This document shows, in pieces, positions 1 through 6,897 of a stretch of 7,951 nt of DNA. The notes below the pieces were generated by a model. That model was not told where the DNA came from, did not search any database, and saw only the letters and a list, made by a program, of their open reading frames with translations. Position 1 is the first letter of the stretch. Each line of letters starts with the position of its first letter. The position numbers and the translations under genes are program-made. Origin of the DNA: an uncultured Flavobacteriales bacterium (lineage in GTDB: Bacteria; Bacteroidota; Bacteroidia; Flavobacteriales; Crocinitomicaceae); NCBI GenBank assembly GCA_946479125.1, contig CAMLET010000132.1, forward strand, positions 1-7,951. The letters are read 5' to 3'.

Positions 1-46
1 AACTCCGGTTTATAAAGGTGGATTAATAGAATTAGTGTTAGAATAA
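1..46 (+). CDS. ftsI: C-terminal end of an upstream gene, probably PASTA-tailed penicillin-binding protein FtsI (partial)
   Basis: Reading from base 2, an open frame gives the last 14 residues, TPVYKGGLIELVLE, and stops at TAA 44-46. The pattern of a hydrophobic residue, then K-G, then alternating hydrophobic residues (VYKGGLIELVL) resembles the final beta strands of a PASTA domain. Such domains end the division transpeptidase (FtsI/Spo-type PBP) that lies directly before murE in many Bacteroidota dcw clusters. The last base of the stop is the A of the murE start codon (TAATG), so the two are probably translationally coupled. Only 14 residues are visible, so the identity rests mainly on gene order and the family call is an inference. 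The reading frame and stop themselves are clear. Confidence 0.6.
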   Translation, partial: TPVYKGGLIELVLE

Positions 47-1506
47 TGAAAAGATTAGTAGATATAACGAAAGATATCACGGTAAAACAGTGGATAGGTT
101 CGAAAGAGCTTTCCGTTGAGAAGATCGTTATGGATTCTCGCTTGGCAACTGCTAATTCATTGTTTGTTGCTATTCGCGGAACCAAGGTTGATGCACACGA
201 TTTCATTTCTTCTGTTTTACAACAAGGTTGTACAGCAGTTTTGGTTGATCGCGTATTGGATTTGCCTGAAAACGTGACTCAAATCGTAGTTGAAGACACG
301 GCTTTGGCGCTAGGTTTTTGTGCTCATGCATTTTACGATTATCCTTCAAGAAATATCAAGTTGGTTGGAATTACCGGTACAAACGGAAAAACAACTACTA
401 CGACTTTATTGCACAAATTATATATGCAATTGGGTTACAAAACGGGATTGATCTCTACGGTTGTTAACCTGATTGGAAACGAAGAAATTCCGGCAACGCA
501 TACAACGCCAAATCCAATTGAGTTGAACCGATTGTTGGCTGACATGGTGAATGAAGGTTGTTCACACTGTTTCATGGAAGTGAGTTCGCATGCAGTTTCG
601 CAGCATAGAATTGCCGGACTGGAATTCACTGGCGCAGCGTTTACAAACATTACGCATGATCATTTGGATTATCATGGAACATTCAAAGCTTACATCGAGG
701 CTAAGAAAGGATTCTTTGATAACCTTCCAAAATCAGCTTTTGCATTGGTGAATGTAGACGATAAGAATGGAACAGTGATGGTGCAAAATACCAAAGCAAC
801 GGTTTCTACTTATGCTTTAAAATCACATGCTGATTTTATGGTGAAAGTATTGGAGAACAGCTTCTCCGGATTGTTGTTAACTATCAACGGAATTGAATGC
901 TGGACGAAATTGATCGGCGATTTCAATGCTTACAACGTGGCAACTGTTTACGGAATTAGTCAATTGCTAGGAGAAGATTCTACAGAAGTGCTGACAATCC
1001 TAAGCAACCTGGATGCAGTTGAAGGTCGATTCCAATTCACGCAAAGTGCTTCCAAGATCACTGCAATTGTGGATTATGCGCATACGCCAGATGCTTTGGA
1101 GAATGTGTTGAAGACAATTGAAAATATTCGTACACGAAACGAGCAGGTGATTACAGTTGTTGGTTGCGGTGGCGACAGAGATACAACGAAACGTCCGGAA
1201 ATGGCACGAATTGCTTGTGAAATGAGTAATAAAGTGATTCTTACCTCAGACAATCCACGAACAGAAGATCCAGCGCAAATCTTAAAAGACATGGAAGGTG
1301 GAGTTGAGGCTCATCAATCGATGAAAACCCTGACCATTCAGGATAGAGAACAAGCAATAAAAACGGCAGTAAGCATGGCTCAACCTGGAGATATCATTTT
1401 GATAGCTGGAAAAGGTCACGAGAAATATCAGGAAATAAATGGTGTGAAACATCCTTTCGATGATTTCGCTTTGGTACAAAACTACTTTGATAAACTACAG
1501 AAGTAA
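46..1506 (+). CDS. murE: UDP-MurNAc-L-Ala-D-Glu:meso-diaminopimelate ligase MurE
   Basis: Cytoplasmic ATP-dependent Mur ligase that adds the third residue of the stem peptide to UDP-MurNAc-L-Ala-D-Glu. The 486 residues match the family's usual length and all three domains are present. The N-terminal substrate domain has DSR at 30-32. The central ATPase domain has the P-loop GTNGKTT at 111-117, TTPNP at 153-157, EVSSHA at 178-183, [11 protein letters not shown] at 201-211, and K220 in the AKxxFF position where family members carry a carbamylated lysine. The C-terminal domain has VEGRFQ at 325-330, [10 protein letters not shown] at 342-351, [12 protein letters not shown] at 373-384, DNPR at 402-405 and GKGHE at 455-459. 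DNPR is the signature of meso-diaminopimelate rather than L-lysine specificity. The ATG overlaps the upstream stop by one base, and the stop overlaps the mraY start in the same way. No Shine-Dalgarno sequence is evident. murF does not follow, unlike the E. coli order. Confidence 0.97.
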   Translation: MKRLVDITKDITVKQWIGSKELSVEKIVMDSRLATANSLFVAIRGTKVDAHDFISSVLQQGCTAVLVDRVLDLPENVTQIVVEDTALALGFCAHAFYDYPSRNIKLVGITGTNGKTTTTTLLHKLYMQLGYKTGLISTVVNLIGNEEIPATHTTPNPIELNRLLADMVNEGCSHCFMEVSSHAVSQHRIAGLEFTGAAFTNITHDHLDYHGTFKAYIEAKKGFFDNLPKSAFALVNVDDKNGTVMVQNTKATVSTYALKSHADFMVKVLENSFSGLLLTINGIECWTKLIGDFNAYNVATVYGISQLLGEDSTEVLTILSNLDAVEGRFQFTQSASKITAIVDYAHTPDALENVLKTIENIRTRNEQVITVVGCGGDRDTTKRPEMARIACEMSNKVILTSDNPRTEDPAQILKDMEGGVEAHQSMKTLTIQDREQAIKTAVSMAQPGDIILIAGKGHEKYQEINGVKHPFDDFALVQNYFDKLQK

Positions 1507-2756
1507 TGTTAACATATCTCTTTAATTATTTAGAAGGATTGGACTTCCCTGGAGCGGGATTGTTCCATTACATTTCGTTTAGAGCTGCAATGGCGTTAAT
1601 TACGTCATTGATTGTTTCAGTTGTTTTTGGGAAACGATTGATCAACTTGTTGCGTCGTCAGCAAATTGGAGAAACCGTTCGCGATCTTGGTTTGGCTGGA
1701 CAAATTGAAAAATCTGGAACACCAACAATGGGTGGATTGATCATTCTTTCGGCTATTGTTATTCCTACTTTATTGTTCGCGAAACTGCACAATATCTACG
1801 TAATTACCATGTTGCTTGCAACGGTTTGGTTAGGTGCAATTGGTTTTATCGACGATTATATCAAGGTCTTCAAAAAGAACAAAGAAGGTCTTTCCGGAAA
1901 GTTCAAAGTTGTGGGACAAATCGGTGTTGGAATCATTGTTGGTTCAATCATGTACTTCCACAAAGATGTTCAGGTGCACAAAAAAGTAAGTGCAAATTAC
2001 GAATTGCAAGCAGGTGAAAGCGTGGTTTCTCATCAGCATACAATGGATGAAGACGATGATAAGAACGTGAAATGGATTGTCACACGTGACATGACTACAA
2101 CCATTCCATTCATCAAAAACAACGAATTCAACTACAACTGGTTGATCGGTGATATCGATAAATCTTACGGTTGGTTGTTGTTTATTCCTATCGTAATAGT
2201 CATTGTAATCGCTGTTTCGAATGGTGCGAACATGACGGATGGTTTGGATGGTCTCGCCGCCGGAACTTCCGCAATTGCAGGTATAGCTTTAGCGATCCTG
2301 GCTTACGTTGCATCGAATATTCGTTTCGCTGATTACCTCGATGTAATGTATATTCCGTTTGCAGAAGAGCTCGTGATATTTATTTCAGCCTTCGTTGGAG
2401 CTTGTATCGGATTCATGTGGTTCAACAGTTATCCTGCGCAAGTATTCATGGGTGATACCGGAAGTTTGGCTTTGGGGGGAATCATCGCTGTTTTCGCTAT
2501 ATCCATTCGTAAGGAGTTGTTGATTCCTGTGCTATGTGGAATCTTCCTTATCGAAAACTTGTCTGTAATCCTTCAGGTGGGCTATTTCAAATACACCAAG
2601 AAACGGTTTGGTGAAGGAAGGCGAATCTTCCTCATGGCGCCTTTGCATCATCATTACCAGAAAAAAGGATTGCATGAAGCGAAAATTGTTTCCCGTTTCT
2701 GGATTGTAGCCGTATTGCTAGCAGTAATCACTATCGTAACCCTGAAACTGAGATAA
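1506..2756 (+). CDS. mraY: Phospho-N-acetylmuramoyl-pentapeptide transferase MraY
   Basis: Integral membrane enzyme that transfers phospho-MurNAc-pentapeptide from UDP to undecaprenyl phosphate, making lipid I on the inner face of the cytoplasmic membrane. Family motifs are in order: GTPTMGG at 71-77, FIDDY at 114-118 (the paired Asp), GLSGKFK at 128-134, [10 protein letters not shown] at 242-251, WFNSYPA near 305-311, FMGDTGS at 314-320, and the MAPLHHH segment at 377-383 that lines the active site. About ten hydrophobic segments are visible. At 416 residues it is some 55 longer than the E. coli enzyme. The extra length lies in a polar, acidic stretch at about residues 151-218 between two membrane helices, on the side I infer to be periplasmic. 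I recall similar enlarged MraY proteins in Bacteroidota. Both ends overlap neighbours by one base (TAATG). Confidence 0.97.
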   Translation: MLTYLFNYLEGLDFPGAGLFHYISFRAAMALITSLIVSVVFGKRLINLLRRQQIGETVRDLGLAGQIEKSGTPTMGGLIILSAIVIPTLLFAKLHNIYVITMLLATVWLGAIGFIDDYIKVFKKNKEGLSGKFKVVGQIGVGIIVGSIMYFHKDVQVHKKVSANYELQAGESVVSHQHTMDEDDDKNVKWIVTRDMTTTIPFIKNNEFNYNWLIGDIDKSYGWLLFIPIVIVIVIAVSNGANMTDGLDGLAAGTSAIAGIALAILAYVASNIRFADYLDVMYIPFAEELVIFISAFVGACIGFMWFNSYPAQVFMGDTGSLALGGIIAVFAISIRKELLIPVLCGIFLIENLSVILQVGYFKYTKKRFGEGRRIFLMAPLHHHYQKKGLHEAKIVSRFWIVAVLLAVITIVTLKLR

Positions 2757-4099
2757 TGAACATTCAGAACAAACATATTGTTGTTTTGGGTGCCGGCGAA
2801 AGCGGAGTAGGTGCTGCGATTCTTGCGAAAGTAAAGGAGGCGAATGTTTTTGTTTCAGATTTTGGAGCAATCAAAGCTGAATTTGAGCAGGAGTTGAAGC
2901 AATACGAAATCGAATTTGAACAAGGGGCGCATTCAATGGAACGTATTCTTCAGGCTGATTTGGTGATTAAGTCACCAGGAATTCCTGAGAAAACGCCAGT
3001 AATGAAAGCTATCCGTGAAAAGGGAATCAAAGTGGTTTCTGAAATCGAGTTCGCAGCGTATTTCACAACTGCTAAAAAGATTGCGATTACCGGAAGTAAT
3101 GGTAAGACAACGACAACCATGCTAATGCACCATATTCTGAAAAAAGCAGGAATGGATGCTGGATTGGCTGGAAATGTGGGTTACAGTTTCGCGAAACAAG
3201 TGGCTTTGGAAAACAAGGACATTTTCGTTTTGGAATTGAGTTCTTTCCAATTGGATGACATGGAAGATTTCAAAGCGGACATCGCCATTTTGACAAACAT
3301 TACTCCCGATCATTTGGATCGCTACGAATACAATATGCAACTGTACGTGAACTCGAAGTTCCGTATTCTAAATAACATGACATCAGCAGATTATTTCATT
3401 TACAATGCTGATGATCCTGTAGTAACAGCCGAAATGGAAAAAAGAACCATTGAAGCAACTTGTCTGCCTTTCTCGCTCACAAAAGAGTTCGAAAAAGGAG
3501 CTTATGTACACAACAAACAACTCTATATAAACTTTAACAATCAATTTTCTATGTCTATTCATGAACTAGCCTTGAAGGGTAAACACAACGCCCAGAATTC
3601 ATTAGCGAGTGGTCTTGCGGGACGCATACTCGAAATTCGCAAAGATGTGGTACGCGAAAGTCTTTCCGACTTTGTAAATGTTGAACACCGTTTGGAATTT
3701 GTAGCCAAAGTTTGCGGAATTCAATTCATCAATGACTCTAAAGCAACAAACGTAAATGCTGCGTGGTTCGCTTTGGAGAGCATGGAGCAACCAACAGTTT
3801 GGATTGTGGGTGGAGTTGATAAAGGAAACGACTACACAGAGCTTCTTGACTTGGTTAGTGAGAAAGTAAAAGCGATCATCTGTCTTGGAAAAGACAATGC
3901 AAAGATCATCGAAACTTTTTCTGATCACGTTGAAACTATCGTTGAAGCGGGTTCTGCTGTTGAAGCTGTAGCTTACGGTTACCGTTTGGCGAAGAAAGAC
4001 GAAGTGGTATTGCTTTCTCCAGCGTGTGCTAGTTTCGATTTGTTCGAAAACTACGAAGACAGAGGAAATCAGTTCAAACAAGCGGTTCGCGCATTGTAA
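2756..4099 (+). CDS. murD: UDP-MurNAc-L-Ala:D-glutamate ligase MurD
   Basis: Cytoplasmic ATP-dependent ligase that adds D-glutamate to UDP-MurNAc-L-Ala. The 447 residues are normal for the family. The N-terminal Rossmann-like domain starts with GAGESGVG at 12-19, the MurD nucleotide-substrate loop, with SPGIP at 73-77. The central domain has the P-loop GSNGKTTTT at 113-121, LELSSFQLD at 159-167, NITPDHLDRY at 181-190, and K201 in the position of the carbamylated lysine. The C-terminal domain has HRLEF at 311-315, NDSKATN at 326-332, GGVDKG at 352-357, and the MurD-specific LSPACASFD at 420-428 followed by YEDRGNQF at 433-440. The start overlaps the mraY stop by one base. The stop is followed by 12 bases and then an unrecognised gene. 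In most dcw clusters of this type ftsW comes next. Confidence 0.97.
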   Translation: MNIQNKHIVVLGAGESGVGAAILAKVKEANVFVSDFGAIKAEFEQELKQYEIEFEQGAHSMERILQADLVIKSPGIPEKTPVMKAIREKGIKVVSEIEFAAYFTTAKKIAITGSNGKTTTTMLMHHILKKAGMDAGLAGNVGYSFAKQVALENKDIFVLELSSFQLDDMEDFKADIAILTNITPDHLDRYEYNMQLYVNSKFRILNNMTSADYFIYNADDPVVTAEMEKRTIEATCLPFSLTKEFEKGAYVHNKQLYINFNNQFSMSIHELALKGKHNAQNSLASGLAGRILEIRKDVVRESLSDFVNVEHRLEFVAKVCGIQFINDSKATNVNAAWFALESMEQPTVWIVGGVDKGNDYTELLDLVSEKVKAIICLGKDNAKIIETFSDHVETIVEAGSAVEAVAYGYRLAKKDEVVLLSPACASFDLFENYEDRGNQFKQAVRAL

Positions 4100-4111
4100 A
4101 ACAATTCCATT

Positions 4112-4579
4112 ATGGAAAAAGGAAAAGTAATACTCAAAAATCCCTTACTCGAGGCGCGTGAAGAAGCCTTGAAAAATGCCGAGGTCAGTGCAATCCGACC
4201 TTTTGGCAAGTGGAAGGGAATGGACGTTTTTACCTGGTATAAGCCATCGGTTTACGACTTCTCTGCTGTTGTATCGTCGTTTCCTTTTCCCGTTTGCTGG
4301 TTAGGTACGAAAGATCTGATTGAGGAATATGCGGCTGTTGATCCAACTGGATTCAAGTCGATGAACTGGATTGGACAGTACGATAATCCACAAATTACAA
4401 TTGCTTCAGATTTGGGTGGACCAATTCCGCTAGTCACAGCAACTGAAGGTTTGGAAGATACATTGTTGTTTTTGGGTGAATTATCTGTCCCAAAACGCAT
4501 TCTGCTCTTTACTTATCAGGGAAATGAGTGGAAAACAAACATTAACAACTTTAAAGAGTTCTTAAGCGAAACGAAATGA
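4112..4579 (+). CDS. Uncharacterised 155-residue soluble protein between murD and ftsW
   Basis: I do not recognise this protein. It has no signal peptide and no segment hydrophobic enough to cross a membrane, so it is probably cytoplasmic. The N-terminus (about 10-24) looks like a charged amphipathic helix. A Trp- and Tyr-rich part follows (W34, W42, Y43, Y48, W63, W86), with the stretch FPFPVCWLGTKDL at 57-69. Alternating hydrophobic strands come next: ITIASDLGG at 95-103 and RILLFTY at 129-135. A final amphipathic helix spans about 144-153. It looks real because it fills the whole gap between murD and ftsW, shares the operon strand, starts 12 bases after murD, and its TGA overlaps the ftsW ATG (ATGA at 4576-4579). 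There is no clear Shine-Dalgarno, as elsewhere here. The layout suggests a role in cell-wall synthesis or division, but that is only inference. A degenerate relative of a Mur ligase C-terminal domain is a weak possibility. Confidence 0.82.
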   Translation: MEKGKVILKNPLLEAREEALKNAEVSAIRPFGKWKGMDVFTWYKPSVYDFSAVVSSFPFPVCWLGTKDLIEEYAAVDPTGFKSMNWIGQYDNPQITIASDLGGPIPLVTATEGLEDTLLFLGELSVPKRILLFTYQGNEWKTNINNFKEFLSETK

Positions 4580-5757
4580 TAACGGTTCTAAGGAAATACT
4601 TTCATGGCGACTTAGCAATTTGGGTAATTACCATTTTGCTGCTTGGCTTTTCATTGGTTTCGGTGTACAGTTTTGTGCCGATCTTGGTGAAGATGGAAGG
4701 TGGAACTCCGTTCAAATATTTGTTTAAGCATTTTATATACATTGTTCTTGCTGTTCTGGCTATGTACTGGGTTCATAAAAAGGATTCCGCCTACTTGTCC
4801 AGAATGTCGAAGATCATCTATTACTCCGCCATTGTGCTCCTCATTTTTACCATGTTCTTCGGAACAAAAGTGAATGAAGCTGGGCGTTGGGTGAAGATTC
4901 CATTTGTTGGATTGACCTTCCAGTCTTCGGATTATGCGAAGCTGGCCATCCTCATTTATCTAGCTCGTTTATTGAGTAAGAAAAGTGAATTGCTCAACGA
5001 TTGGAAGAAAGGATTTTTACCGGTTATGGTGCCGATTATTGTGATATGTACGTTGATTGTTAAGGATAATTTCTCAACGGCAGCCATACTGTTTATGATC
5101 TGTTTTACCATGTTGTTTATTGGTCGAGCCCCCTTTGGAAAAATGGCAACACTCGTCTTTGGTGGATTGGTGCTCATGCTTTTGGCCATTGGTGCTCACA
5201 AAGCATTTCCAGAAGCGAAGATTCTTCCGCGTTATGAAACATGGGTGAATCGTTTCAATAGTAAGTTAGAAGACAACAAAGACATAGATGTTGCCGGAAA
5301 CTTACAGGCGAATAATGCCAAGCAAGCTATTTCTCTCGGTGGGGTTTTAGGTCAGGGAATCGGAAAAGGAAAAGTGAAAGAATTTATTCCTGAAGCCTAT
5401 GCCGATTTCTTTTACGCCAGTTTTGTGGAAGAGTTTGGGCTCATTGCCGCCGTTTTCCTCATTCTGTTCTATTTGATCTTACTCTACCGAATTATGCGGA
5501 TTGCGTTGAAAGCAGAGAATCTATTTGAAACTTATCTCTGTTTGGGAATCGGGATTTTACTTCTATCTCAGGCAGCAGTAAATATGATGGTTTGTACGGG
5601 AATTTTCCCGGTAACCGGACAAAATATGCCTTTCCTCGCAATGGGAGGTTCGGCAATGATCATGGCTTGCGTTTCCATTGGAATTGTCCAGGGAATTGCG
5701 GCTAAACAAGAAAGTACAAAAGAAGAATCCGCTATGTCGGAAGCAGCTATAGCATGA
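4576..5757 (+). CDS. ftsW: Septal peptidoglycan glycosyltransferase FtsW (SEDS family)
   Basis: Polytopic membrane protein of the SEDS family, which polymerises lipid II into glycan strands at the division septum together with a class B penicillin-binding protein. The 393 residues contain about ten hydrophobic segments, with the usual large extracytoplasmic loop at roughly 209-275. Visible motifs are NEAGRW at 100-105 then FQSSDYAK at 115-122 (the usual form is NGAxRW ... FQPSExxK), DNFSTA at 164-169, QAISLGGVLGQGIGKG at 250-265, ADFFYASFVEEFG at 276-288, and TGxxxPFLAMGGS at 347-359. D277 aligns with the conserved SEDS catalytic aspartate. FtsW rather than RodA is preferred from the dcw location. 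The short polar C-terminal tail (about 377-393) is Glu- and Ala-rich and cytoplasmic. The start overlaps the preceding orphan gene by four bases and the stop overlaps murG by four bases, both as ATGA. Confidence 0.94.
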   Translation: MITVLRKYFHGDLAIWVITILLLGFSLVSVYSFVPILVKMEGGTPFKYLFKHFIYIVLAVLAMYWVHKKDSAYLSRMSKIIYYSAIVLLIFTMFFGTKVNEAGRWVKIPFVGLTFQSSDYAKLAILIYLARLLSKKSELLNDWKKGFLPVMVPIIVICTLIVKDNFSTAAILFMICFTMLFIGRAPFGKMATLVFGGLVLMLLAIGAHKAFPEAKILPRYETWVNRFNSKLEDNKDIDVAGNLQANNAKQAISLGGVLGQGIGKGKVKEFIPEAYADFFYASFVEEFGLIAAVFLILFYLILLYRIMRIALKAENLFETYLCLGIGILLLSQAAVNMMVCTGIFPVTGQNMPFLAMGGSAMIMACVSIGIVQGIAAKQESTKEESAMSEAAIA

Positions 5758-6857
5758 AACTAGAACGTGTAATCATATCAGGTGGTGGAACGGGTGGACA
5801 TATCTTCCCGGCTATTGCTATTGCAAATGAAATCAAGAAGCGTAATCCAGAAGTTAAAATTCTATTTGTGGGTGCGCAAGGGAAAATGGAGATGGAACGC
5901 GTTCCGCAAGCGGGATATAATATTGTTGGTTTGCCAATTGCAGGTTTACAACGAAGACTGACTTTGAAAAACCTGGCGCTTCCGTTCAAGCTTCTGAAAA
6001 GTTTGAGTATGGCGAAGAAGATCGTGAAAGATTTCAATCCGCAGGTGGTGATTGGTGTTGGTGGCTACGCAAGTGGTCCAACTCTGAAAATGGCTCAGCG
6101 ATTAAAGATTCCAACAGTTATTCAGGAGCAGAATTCCTATCCTGGAAAAACAAATCGGTTACTTGCGAAAAACATTGCGGCTGTTTGTACGGCTTACGAA
6201 AATCTGGAAACGGTTTTTCCTCCAAAAACAATTCGTTTAACAGGAAATCCTGTTCGTACTGAATTAGCATCGAATTCCATTTCAAGAGAAGAAGCGATTT
6301 CCTTGTTCCCTGAATTGGATCCAACGAAACGAACAATTTTGATCATCGGAGGAAGTTTGGGTGCAAGAACCTTAAACGAAAGTTTATTGAACGGATTGGA
6401 TTTACTGCGTCAGGCTGACGTTCAGGTATTGTGGCAATGTGGAAAATACTACTTCGAGAACATGAAGCTAGAATTAAATAACCGGGTTGCGAATCACGTA
6501 ATAGTAACCGATTTCATTTCCAGAATGGATGCTGCATATACTTTGGCAGATGTAGTGATTTCAAGAGCCGGAGCGTTGTCTATTTCGGAATTGTGTTTGG
6601 TTGGAAAGCCTACTGTGCTGGTTCCGTCACCAAACGTTTCTGAAGATCACCAAACCAAAAATGCAATGGCTTTGGTAAATAACAAGGCAGCGGTTTTAGT
6701 AAAAGATGTTGAAGCGCCAAATGTTCTAATCAAACGAACATTGGAAATGCTCAATAATGCAGAAGAAAAAAATATGCTTTCGATAGCCATCAGAAGAATG
6801 GCAAAACCGAGAGCAACAGAAGATATAGTTGACGTAATTGAAACAGTAATCGGGTAG
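5754..6857 (+). CDS. murG: UDP-GlcNAc:lipid I N-acetylglucosaminyltransferase MurG
   Basis: Peripheral membrane GT-B glycosyltransferase that adds GlcNAc to lipid I, giving lipid II on the cytoplasmic face. The length of 367 residues is typical. The N-terminal acceptor domain has GGGTGGHIFPA at 10-20, GVGGYASGP at 101-109 and QEQN at 124-127 (E. coli has HEQN; I recall Gln in Bacteroidota). The C-terminal donor domain has TGNPVR at 163-168, GGSLGARTLN at 199-208, SRAGALSISEL at 270-280, and the PSPN...DHQTKNA stretch at 291-304 that contacts UDP-GlcNAc. The ATG overlaps the ftsW stop by four bases and places the first glycine loop at the usual distance from the N-terminus. The stop is TAG, the only TAG among the complete genes here, and it directly abuts a palindromic element. 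The final Gly and stop may have been supplied by that element. Confidence 0.97.
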   Translation: MKLERVIISGGGTGGHIFPAIAIANEIKKRNPEVKILFVGAQGKMEMERVPQAGYNIVGLPIAGLQRRLTLKNLALPFKLLKSLSMAKKIVKDFNPQVVIGVGGYASGPTLKMAQRLKIPTVIQEQNSYPGKTNRLLAKNIAAVCTAYENLETVFPPKTIRLTGNPVRTELASNSISREEAISLFPELDPTKRTILIIGGSLGARTLNESLLNGLDLLRQADVQVLWQCGKYYFENMKLELNNRVANHVIVTDFISRMDAAYTLADVVISRAGALSISELCLVGKPTVLVPSPNVSEDHQTKNAMALVNNKAAVLVKDVEAPNVLIKRTLEMLNNAEEKNMLSIAIRRMAKPRATEDIVDVIETVIG

Positions 6858-6877
6858 GGGCGAATCATCATTCGCCC
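6858..6877. repeat. Perfect 8-bp palindrome with 4-base loop, possible dispersed REP-like element
   Basis: The sequence GGGCGAATCATCATTCGCCC forms a perfect 8-bp stem (6858-6865 with 6870-6877) around the loop CATC. It starts at the base after the murG stop codon and fills half of the only sizeable gap in the cluster. It is far richer in G+C than the surrounding coding DNA. A mutually exclusive pairing is also possible: GGGGC at 6857-6861 with GCCCC at 6880-6884. No run of T follows the hairpin, so it does not look like an intrinsic terminator, and murC begins 20 bases later. The TAGGGGCGAAT...ATTCGCCC layout resembles short palindromes I recall being scattered in intergenic regions of several bacteria. 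That resemblance is from memory and was not checked. Confidence 0.6.
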
Positions 6878-6884
6878 AAGCCCC

Positions 6885-6888
6885 GGAG
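6885..6888 (+). promoter_or_regulatory. Shine-Dalgarno-like GGAG before murC
   Basis: GGAG ends 9 bases before the murC ATG at 6898, followed by an A-rich spacer. It is the clearest ribosome-binding-type site in the window. Most other starts here have none and rely on overlap with the upstream stop. It supports the chosen murC start. It lies next to CCCC (6881-6884), which can pair with the GGGG at the murG stop, so local RNA folding may affect its exposure. Bacteroidota often initiate without Shine-Dalgarno pairing, so its importance is uncertain. Confidence 0.45.
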
Positions 6889-6897
6889 AAACAAAAA

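Noticed and set aside
15..22. AAGGTGGA as a ribosome-binding site for murE
   Set aside because: It is more than 20 bases from the murE ATG, too far for normal Shine-Dalgarno action, and it encodes part of the upstream protein. The TAATG overlap explains initiation better.
1826..2017. Short + strand open frame inside mraY
   Set aside because: It overlaps conserved MraY motifs (FIDDY, GLSGKFK) in another frame, is Cys/Trp/Arg-rich, and shows no independent start signal.
3602..4081. Open frame of 159 codons on the - strand inside murD
   Set aside because: It lies wholly within a strongly supported murD, has a low-complexity Phe/Ser/Arg-rich translation with no recognisable motif, and is opposite to the operon. 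It is a shadow frame.
4105..4117. Inverted repeat TTCCAT-T-ATGGAA centred on the start codon of the orphan gene
   Set aside because: Only 6 bp with a one-base centre, so it cannot form a stable RNA hairpin. Words of this size arise by chance and nothing else supports an operator inside the operon.
6858..6877. Hairpin after murG as a rho-independent terminator
   Set aside because: There is no T-run after the stem, and murC of the same pathway starts 20 bases later on the same strand. Termination here would uncouple an essential operon.
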